Source: a virus. Taken from it: a stretch of DNA of 21,699 nucleotides. The translations under genes were made by a program, and so were the position numbers. Positions 17,778 through 21,699 of the stretch are shown here, one piece after another (position 1 is the stretch's first letter; every line of letters begins with the position of its first letter). The notes under the pieces were generated by a model. That model was given only the letters and a program-made list of their open reading frames with translations. It had not been told where the DNA came from and made no database searches. The stretch covers positions 1 through 21,699 of IMG/VR virus record IMGVR_UViG_3300025154_000889. One strand, written 5' to 3'.

Positions 17778-18451
17778 TAGTCGCAATGGAAAGCAAGATA
17801 CCTAGCCTTGAAACACTCAAGCTATGTGAGAAGAAGAACCCTCACGGTGGAGGCATCTCGTGGGTTCACAAAGATAAGGTGCATTTCAAGAAAGGCATCC
17901 AAGCTGAAGAGATACATTCTATCGCAGTAGAGTTCGGCCCGCCTTGTATCGCGCACTTCCGCATTTCTACAGTCGGAGGTGTACCCAAAAGTCTAGCGCA
18001 TCCGTTCCCAATACAGAAAGTAATGACTGATGACCTTGAGGGAGAGGCTAGTTCTGTTCTCTTCCACAATGGTCACTGGAAAGATTGGGAAGAAGAGTGC
18101 TATCGCATGGTTCTTGCCAAAGGAGCCAACTTCACAGATGGGGATTGGTCTGATAGTAAGGCTATGGCATGGCTGACTGCGTGTTCGCATCATTCCTTCC
18201 TTGGATTCCTCAAATCACAGAGAGTTGCAATTCAGACCCCAAAAACCAGAATATACTACGGTTCTTGGGAGAAGAAAGACGAAACGTGGTATAGTAACCT
18301 TAATTGGGAAGAAAAGGATTACTCCAAGTACCGCCACACCGGCAAAATGGATGATACGTGGTGGGAGAAACATGGTTGGACATATGAAGAAAGCGCCGAC
18401 GGTGGTGGTGCGTGGATTCCTCCGAGCGAGAAAGTTGGTGATTCCAAATGA
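17768..18451 (+). CDS. Class II glutamine amidotransferase (Ntn hydrolase)
   Basis: The 227-residue protein begins MCVIVAM, so Met removal would expose Cys2, the N-terminal nucleophile of class II glutamine amidotransferases. Further family features are NPHGGG at 24-29, HFRIST at 63-68 (binding-pocket Arg), LAHPFPI at 77-82 and FHNGHW at 99-104 (oxyanion-hole Asn-Gly), with SDSKAMAW at 128-135. The first 160 residues are the domain; the Trp- and Lys-rich tail is extra and has no synthase domain, so ammonia must pass to another protein, presumably the overlapping amidoligase. GGAGG lies seven bases before its ATG. Family known; target reaction inferred. Confidence 0.85.
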   Translation: MCVIVAMESKIPSLETLKLCEKKNPHGGGISWVHKDKVHFKKGIQAEEIHSIAVEFGPPCIAHFRISTVGGVPKSLAHPFPIQKVMTDDLEGEASSVLFHNGHWKDWEEECYRMVLAKGANFTDGDWSDSKAMAWLTACSHHSFLGFLKSQRVAIQTPKTRIYYGSWEKKDETWYSNLNWEEKDYSKYRHTGKMDDTWWEKHGWTYEESADGGGAWIPPSEKVGDSK

Positions 18452-18666
18452 AAGGATACCAGACTGGAACCGTGGTTGAAGTAAGCGGACAAGACGCTAT
18501 TCTTTCTCAGGTTAATTACGGAGAGATATGCCTTATTGACATACAATCCGGAAATCGTTGGCATGACCCCATTCCTGTCGACTGTGCAGACACGATACCT
18601 ATCTCTAAAATAAAGGAGGCGGCGGATTTTGAACCCATAAAGATAAAAATGGCTAGATTTGCTTAA
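18448..18666 (+). CDS. Small beta-rich protein linked to the amidoligase operon
   Basis: The ATG overlaps the amidotransferase stop (ATGA). The 72-residue product has short strands separated by turns (TGTVVEVSGQDAILSQV, EICLIDIQSGNRW) and looks like a compact SH3-like or OB-like barrel with a helix (ISKIKEAADF) and a basic end (IKIKMARFA). Its coupling to the amidotransferase suggests it acts with the pair. It lacks the K-R-V tag. No family is certain. Confidence 0.6.
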   Translation: MKGYQTGTVVEVSGQDAILSQVNYGEICLIDIQSGNRWHDPIPVDCADTIPISKIKEAADFEPIKIKMARFA

Positions 18667-18667
18667 T

Positions 18668-19276
18668 ATGACAACACTTACAATCAAGGGAATAGAGTAT
18701 AATATAGACTTTATTGAGGATTCGCACGAATACTATGTAAATGGTACAAAAGTTCCGTGTGTGTCCAACTATCTATCTGATGTTCTTTCCAACAATGAGC
18801 CAATCCCTGAGTACGCTATGCCCGCGGTCAAAAGGGGAGTTGTGTTCCATAAGATAATAGCCCTTGATTTAACCTGTGGTGTAGATATTCAAAGTATAGA
18901 TGAAGGTCTTAAGGGTTATTGGGATTCCTACCAGTTGTTTAAATCAGAACACACTTTAATTCCTGATGCAGTTGAGGGTATAATTTACAACCCTGTAGAG
19001 AATGTCTGCATGACGTTGGATTACCGTGGCATATTAGATTGCTCAAAGAGCCTTGTGGATTGGAAAACAGGCGGTATGTATGCAAAGTATAGGGCACAGC
19101 TTGGAGGATACTATCGAGGGGCCGTGGAGTGCTTTGGATTTATACCTGAATTACTTGCCGCGGTACAAATTTTTAAGAATGGTAAAAAAGCTAAAGTTCA
19201 TGAGTACGACATAAATGACTGTTCCCATAGATGGGGGTCAATACATGAAGTTTATAACATGAGGAGAGAAAGATGA
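18668..19276 (+). CDS. PD-(D/E)XK nuclease-family protein
   Basis: I use ATG 18668; a TTG nine bases earlier is less likely. The 202-residue protein has the RecB/Cas4-type order: an N-terminal RGVVFH (residues 56-61, family RGxxxH), LDYRGILD at 117-124 with the acidic residue, DWKTG at 131-135 (the D-x-K core) and a QLGGYY helix at 144-149 (family QxxxY). These residues bind metal and cut DNA. In phages such enzymes act in recombination, DNA degradation or repair. Residues before 50 form a beta-rich extension with DSHEYYVNG, as in some phage exonucleases. No helicase domain is attached. Confidence 0.82.
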   Translation: MTTLTIKGIEYNIDFIEDSHEYYVNGTKVPCVSNYLSDVLSNNEPIPEYAMPAVKRGVVFHKIIALDLTCGVDIQSIDEGLKGYWDSYQLFKSEHTLIPDAVEGIIYNPVENVCMTLDYRGILDCSKSLVDWKTGGMYAKYRAQLGGYYRGAVECFGFIPELLAAVQIFKNGKKAKVHEYDINDCSHRWGSIHEVYNMRRER

Positions 19277-19392
19277 AAATATACGCTTGCGACACTTGTC
19301 AGCATAAAGAGAACGCGACTTGTCCTTGGGCCATATATATATGGTTCAGATACAACAGAGAAGTTTGTTCTGATTATAGGAGATTTAAATAG
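19273..19392 (+). CDS. Cys-rich short protein (39 residues)
   Basis: The ATG at 19273 overlaps the nuclease stop and has GGAGAG upstream. The 39 residues include CDTCQH at 6-11, C17 and C32, four cysteines in total, a pattern that could bind one zinc ion or an iron-sulfur cluster. The spacing and a Trp-rich middle (PWAIYIWFRY) resemble small phage zinc proteins of unknown role. It ends eight bases before the next gene. Confidence 0.6.
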   Translation: MKIYACDTCQHKENATCPWAIYIWFRYNREVCSDYRRFK

Positions 19393-19400
19393 GAGATAAT

Positions 19401-19850
19401 ATGACAGGCTTACAAAAACTGGTGAAACTTTTAGAGAGAGACCTAGATAAAATAACGGAGATAAGTTGCATTTCCGAGAGCAATAGAATAAAGGGGTATT
19501 TAGACTGTGCCCGCCTCCTCCTCTCCCAAGAGCGTGAGCAGACGGAGGGGTTGGTGGAGGAGTTTAAGAAGTGTGTGGATAGGCATAAAACACATTGGAA
19601 TAGCCAATGGGCAATAAATACCATGGAAGAAATCCTCTCTCGCTACACCCCCACGGAGAGCATAGCGGAGAAGCCGCTGGTGATGACTTCCCAAGTATTC
19701 TGGCACGATGATGAGGATGGCGGTGGATGGGCGTTTACTGTTAGAAAAGGCAAGGAGGTTATCAGGCGTGGATGCGCGGACACAAAGGAAGATGCCGAAG
19801 CCAAGGCCCGCCAGTATTTAAATTCGTTACCCGACAAGGAGGTGAGATAG
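19401..19850 (+). CDS. Hypothetical two-part protein
   Basis: GGAGA precedes the ATG. The 149 residues comprise a helical, partly coiled N-terminal half (LVKLLERDLDKITEI, LSQEREQTEGLVEEFKK) and a C-terminal half with beta strands and a helix (GGGWAFTVRKGKEVIRRG, KEDAEAKARQYLNSL). The latter resembles small strand-strand-helix domains of phage proteins. No Cys pairs or catalytic motifs are clear. It lies in a set of overlapping small genes and is probably early. Confidence 0.6.
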   Translation: MTGLQKLVKLLERDLDKITEISCISESNRIKGYLDCARLLLSQEREQTEGLVEEFKKCVDRHKTHWNSQWAINTMEEILSRYTPTESIAEKPLVMTSQVFWHDDEDGGGWAFTVRKGKEVIRRGCADTKEDAEAKARQYLNSLPDKEVR

Positions 19851-19852
19851 AT

Positions 19853-20032
19853 ATGTTGTTTGGATTAGAGTTGGACAATTATGCCATAACCATTGCGCTT
19901 GTAGCTAGTTGCCTTAATTGGGTATTTCTTTGTTGGGCGATAGCCATAGACCCGAGTGAACACCATAAGGGGCATTGGACTACGAAAGATATATTTGAAT
20001 ACCGCCCCAAGGACAAAGGAGCCTCTAAATGA
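19853..20032 (+). CDS. Small membrane protein (59 residues)
   Basis: An ATG at 19853 with AAGGAGG upstream yields 59 residues. Residues 8-30 (ITIALVASCLNWVFLCWAIA) form one hydrophobic helix, followed by a polar, basic tail (HHKGHWTTKDIFEYRPKDKG), so it is probably a single-pass inner-membrane protein. A longer frame from 19772 would overlap the preceding gene without a site and is rejected. The stop overlaps the next ATG. Superinfection-exclusion proteins often look like this, but that is only possible. Confidence 0.6.
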   Translation: MLFGLELDNYAITIALVASCLNWVFLCWAIAIDPSEHHKGHWTTKDIFEYRPKDKGASK

Positions 20033-20529
20033 TAATCACGGAGAAAATGTTGAGCAAAGAAGAAAACCCATGTGATGATGGTCTGGCGTGGTTCAAGAAA
20101 GAACCCAACCACGATATGACGGCCTTGGTTAAGTCTGCCATAAAACAGGGTGGAGAACCCATGAATTATGTCGGGTGGGGCCTGTGTGCTGTAATGACCA
20201 AAGAACAGCGCATAGAGTGGGGCATATTCTCGGCTTATCAGGTAGCGCACCTATGGAAAGACAAGTCCCCCAAAGAATACGCCATATGGGACGAGTGGGC
20301 GAGTGGTAGGGATAGGTGCGCTACCGCTAGGGCCGCCGCTAGGGACGCCGCTAGGGACGCCGCTAGGGACGCCGCTTGGAACGCCGCTAGTGACGCCGCT
20401 AGGGACGCCGCTAGTGACGCCGCTTGGAACGCCGCTAGGGCCGCCGCTTGGAACGCCGCCCACAACAAAACGTTAGCCAAAATACTCCGTTACGGGGTTA
20501 AGATATTGAACGAGGGAGGGAGGAGATAA
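20029..20529 (+). CDS. Protein with eleven-fold Ala-rich 4-residue repeat
   Basis: The ATG overlaps the previous stop. The 166 residues comprise an N-terminal 95-residue region ([21 protein letters not shown]..., then [13 protein letters not shown] and [11 protein letters not shown]) and a repeat region at residues 101-144. The repeat consists of eleven four-residue units of the form [R/W/S]-[D/N/A]-A-A, then a short basic helix. A perfect four-residue period would give a helix with one charged and one Ala face. Similar repeats occur in phage and bacterial proteins of unknown role. The N-terminal part, with Trp and Asp-rich motifs, resembles no family I can name. Confidence 0.65.
   Translation: MIITEKMLSKEENPCDDGLAWFKKEPNHDMTALVKSAIKQGGEPMNYVGWGLCAVMTKEQRIEWGIFSAYQVAHLWKDKSPKEYAIWDEWASGRDRCATARAAARDAARDAARDAAWNAASDAARDAASDAAWNAARAAAWNAAHNKTLAKILRYGVKILNEGGRR
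20329..20460 (+). repeat. Eleven tandem 12-bp units (GCTAGGGACGCC type)
   Basis: The Ala-rich repeat is encoded by eleven 12-base units, with GCTAGGGACGCC as the common form and variants TGG-AAC and AGT-GAC. Repeats of this length expand and contract by slippage, so copy number may differ between related phages. It is GC-richer than the window. Antisense frames through it are artefacts of its periodicity. Confidence 0.85.
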
Positions 20530-20530
20530 T

Positions 20531-20836
20531 ATGTTCGGAATAGACAAAATAAAACTAGACCTCATACGCCTTTGGAACGCCATAGAGAGGGTGGATAAAA
20601 CTGCTACTTGCGCTCTTAAAGATGGGGATGTCAGACACGAGGTTGTCCACAGGTTGAATAAACAGGTGCAAGAACAGGGGCAAGCCATACACGCGCTATC
20701 TGAATATTTGGGGGTAACTTTTACGCACAAGAGCGTGCCAGACCCGTCTATGCTACCCCCCGCCCCTATCATGATGGAAGTAATGGTCTGTGTCCCCCGC
20801 CCGTCCACGACAGGCGAGGAAAAGGGGGAGAAATGA
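20531..20836 (+). CDS. Hypothetical helical protein with Pro-rich tail
   Basis: GGAGGAGA lies before the ATG. The 101 residues contain two long helices (MFGIDKIKLDLIRLWNAIERV and EVVHRLNKQVQEQGQAIHAL) suitable for a helical hairpin or coiled coil, then a Pro-rich, flexible tail (VPDPSMLPPAP, PRPSTTGEEKGEK). The stop overlaps the next ATG. No family is recognised. Its form fits an oligomerising accessory protein. Confidence 0.6.
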   Translation: MFGIDKIKLDLIRLWNAIERVDKTATCALKDGDVRHEVVHRLNKQVQEQGQAIHALSEYLGVTFTHKSVPDPSMLPPAPIMMEVMVCVPRPSTTGEEKGEK

Positions 20837-21084
20837 AAGCCAAGGCTTATCCAAGTTGTAAAGAGTTCCCTTGTGAAAGCATCTCCTGTGATGGTGCCAA
20901 TATCCTACGGGAAATAGAAGTAGAAATACCCACCGCCGACCTTATCGCAGAACTGGAACGGAGGAGGCCGTGTAAAAAATGCGTTACGCAATCCGATATG
21001 CGGTGCGTGTCTTGTGTATGGAGCGCAGTTTACTCTATGAATAAAAAAGACAACTTCACACCCAAAAGCGAGGAGGTAAAATGA
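20833..21084 (+). CDS. Cys-rich small protein, zinc-binding-like
   Basis: The ATG overlaps the previous stop (ATGA). The 83 residues have a Cys-containing N-terminus (SCKEFPCESISCDG), a helix (TADLIAELERRR), then CKKC and CVSC pairs near residues 57-66, suggesting a zinc ribbon. Starting with MKAKAY, it resembles the next gene's MKAKTK in its first four codons, perhaps a trace of duplication. Its role is unknown. Confidence 0.6.
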   Translation: MKAKAYPSCKEFPCESISCDGANILREIEVEIPTADLIAELERRRPCKKCVTQSDMRCVSCVWSAVYSMNKKDNFTPKSEEVK

Positions 21085-21314
21085 AAGCTAAAACCAAAGA
21101 GGCGATAGGGGCAGTAATAGAGGACTTATGCTCTAACGGAATTGGGGACCAGACAGCCCTCGCAAAAATCTGCGCCATAGTAGAACAGGAGAGGCAGGGG
21201 GAATTAGTGATAGCGAATGGACGGGTAGCGCGCAAAATCCACAAAGATAAATGGGCTTTGATGGTAGGGCGGTTAGGCCGTCTAATTTTCATCCCCGACG
21301 AGGTGACGAAATGA
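21081..21314 (+). CDS. Small hypothetical protein
   Basis: GAGGAGG lies before an ATG overlapping the prior stop. The 77-residue product has a helix with EAIGAVIEDLC, a helical middle (ALAKICAIVEQERQGELVI) and a C-terminal strand (WALMVGRLGRLIFI). It is charged, with no membrane helix. It belongs to the run of ATGA-overlapping genes that also includes its neighbours. No family is recognised. Confidence 0.6.
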   Translation: MKAKTKEAIGAVIEDLCSNGIGDQTALAKICAIVEQERQGELVIANGRVARKIHKDKWALMVGRLGRLIFIPDEVTK

Positions 21315-21406
21315 GGGCGAACGTGGATAAGGAATGGGCGTTTTTAGTGCTTTCTTTGGTGTGGGGGATTTTAACTGTGGGATGGTATATATTGGAGGCC
21401 AAATGA
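21311..21406 (+). CDS. Short membrane peptide (31 residues)
   Basis: The ATG overlaps the prior stop (ATGA) with GAGG upstream. After a polar start (MRANVDKEW), residues 10-28 form a hydrophobic helix (AFLVLSLVWGILTVGWYIL) that should cross the membrane. It is very short but has a good start context and overlaps the next gene by four bases, so it is likely real. Function unknown; small single-pass proteins in phages often alter the host envelope. Confidence 0.5.
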   Translation: MRANVDKEWAFLVLSLVWGILTVGWYILEAK

Positions 21407-21621
21407 GCAAGTATATTGTGGAACTGGAAACCAACAATCCGAAGATGGCCGCAAATTATACACGGGAAGAACTGGAAAAGATATTTGACAAAGCGCAAGA
21501 GGTGGTGGAGGTAGATGCCGTATCAATGCAATACTACGGCGAAACAGAGAATGGAAAGATACACGATAAAGACGGGTGGCATGTAAAGTTGTACGCCGCT
21601 AAACTGGAGGAGAAGAAATGA
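21403..21621 (+). CDS. Hypothetical acidic protein (72 residues)
   Basis: The ATG at 21403 overlaps the preceding stop and has TTGGAGG upstream; a longer in-frame start at 21334 is inside the membrane peptide gene and lacks a site. The 72 residues contain a strand (KYIVELETNN), a helix (REELEKIFDKAQEV), a strand pair (VDAVSMQYYGE) and a basic tail (KLYAAKLEEKK). No family is recognised. Confidence 0.6.
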   Translation: MSKYIVELETNNPKMAANYTREELEKIFDKAQEVVEVDAVSMQYYGETENGKIHDKDGWHVKLYAAKLEEKK

Positions 21622-21699
21622 AGTTCACACATAAAAGGGTTTTTATAGTTAATGTCCACAGAAAATGGGAGGAGGTTGTTAAAAGCATGGAGGATAACG
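21618..21699 (+). CDS. N-terminal fragment of a gene that continues past the window
   Basis: The ATG overlaps the prior stop and follows GGAGGAG. The visible part has 27 residues, MKFTHKRVFIVNVHRKWEEV at the start, with a basic beginning, a short strand and a helix. It is too short for assignment. Compare KRVFIVN with the tag K-R-V-I; the similarity is not at a C-terminus and is probably chance. Confidence 0.5.
   Translation, partial: MKFTHKRVFIVNVHRKWEEVVKSMEDN

Noticed and set aside
20238-20480. Minus-strand frames rich in Gly/Pro/Ser or Ala/Leu opposite the 12-bp repeat.
   Set aside because: A 12-base repeat leaves all frames open; the plus-strand frame has coupled starts and a sensible N-terminus.

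Overview
The window looks like part of a tailed double-stranded DNA phage (Caudoviricetes) or a prophage, not an ordinary chromosome. It has two arms of tightly packed genes transcribed away from a 1.1 kb AT-rich, gene-free region at about 10.2-11.3 kb. The left arm (minus strand) is the virion and packaging module. From the centre outward it encodes a protein with two PC4-like ssDNA-binding repeats, a probable small terminase, an unknown basic protein, an HNH endonuclease, a SpoVG-family protein, the large terminase, a GroES-like co-chaperonin, several small zinc-ribbon or basic proteins, a P22-like portal, a scaffold-like coiled-coil protein and the start of a probable capsid-associated protein. 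The host cannot be named from the sequence. Consensus sigma70-type promoters and strong AGGAGG ribosome binding sites fit a bacterium with ordinary -35/-10 and Shine-Dalgarno signals.

The left arm carries five near-perfect TTGACA-17 bp-TATAAT-type promoters, all on the minus strand. One of them, just behind the large terminase gene, begins a candidate small RNA of about 73 nt. This RNA has two hairpins whose six-base loops are exactly complementary (a kissing-loop design), and the second hairpin is also a Rho-independent terminator. The HNH gene has invaded the 5' end of spoVG. A remnant of the original spoVG start lies upstream of it, and a re-coded copy of the same first codons lies at its downstream end, so spoVG stays intact.

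The central region has tandem 11-bp and 19-bp repeats and long TA tracts, and is the best candidate for an origin and divergent control region.

The right arm (plus strand) holds small, probably early or accessory genes. Its most striking part, 12.35-16.6 kb, is a tandem array of ten small paralogues. They differ widely in sequence but nearly all share an N-terminal G-D motif, and all share a C-terminal peptide K-R-V-[V/I]-[R/K]-D at the very end. The codons of this peptide vary synonymously, so selection acts on the peptide. Four members lack a Shine-Dalgarno and are preceded by predicted RNA structures. One member has an in-frame stop 13 codons before its tag. Just after the array and one intervening gene come an amidoligase-family protein and a class II glutamine amidotransferase, a pair known for amide-forming peptide or metabolite modification. 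I propose, as inference only, that the shared C-terminal tag is a recognition or modification signal, possibly for this pair. Further right are a PD-(D/E)XK nuclease and a run of overlapping small genes, one with an eleven-fold 12-bp Ala-rich repeat. The window ends inside a gene.
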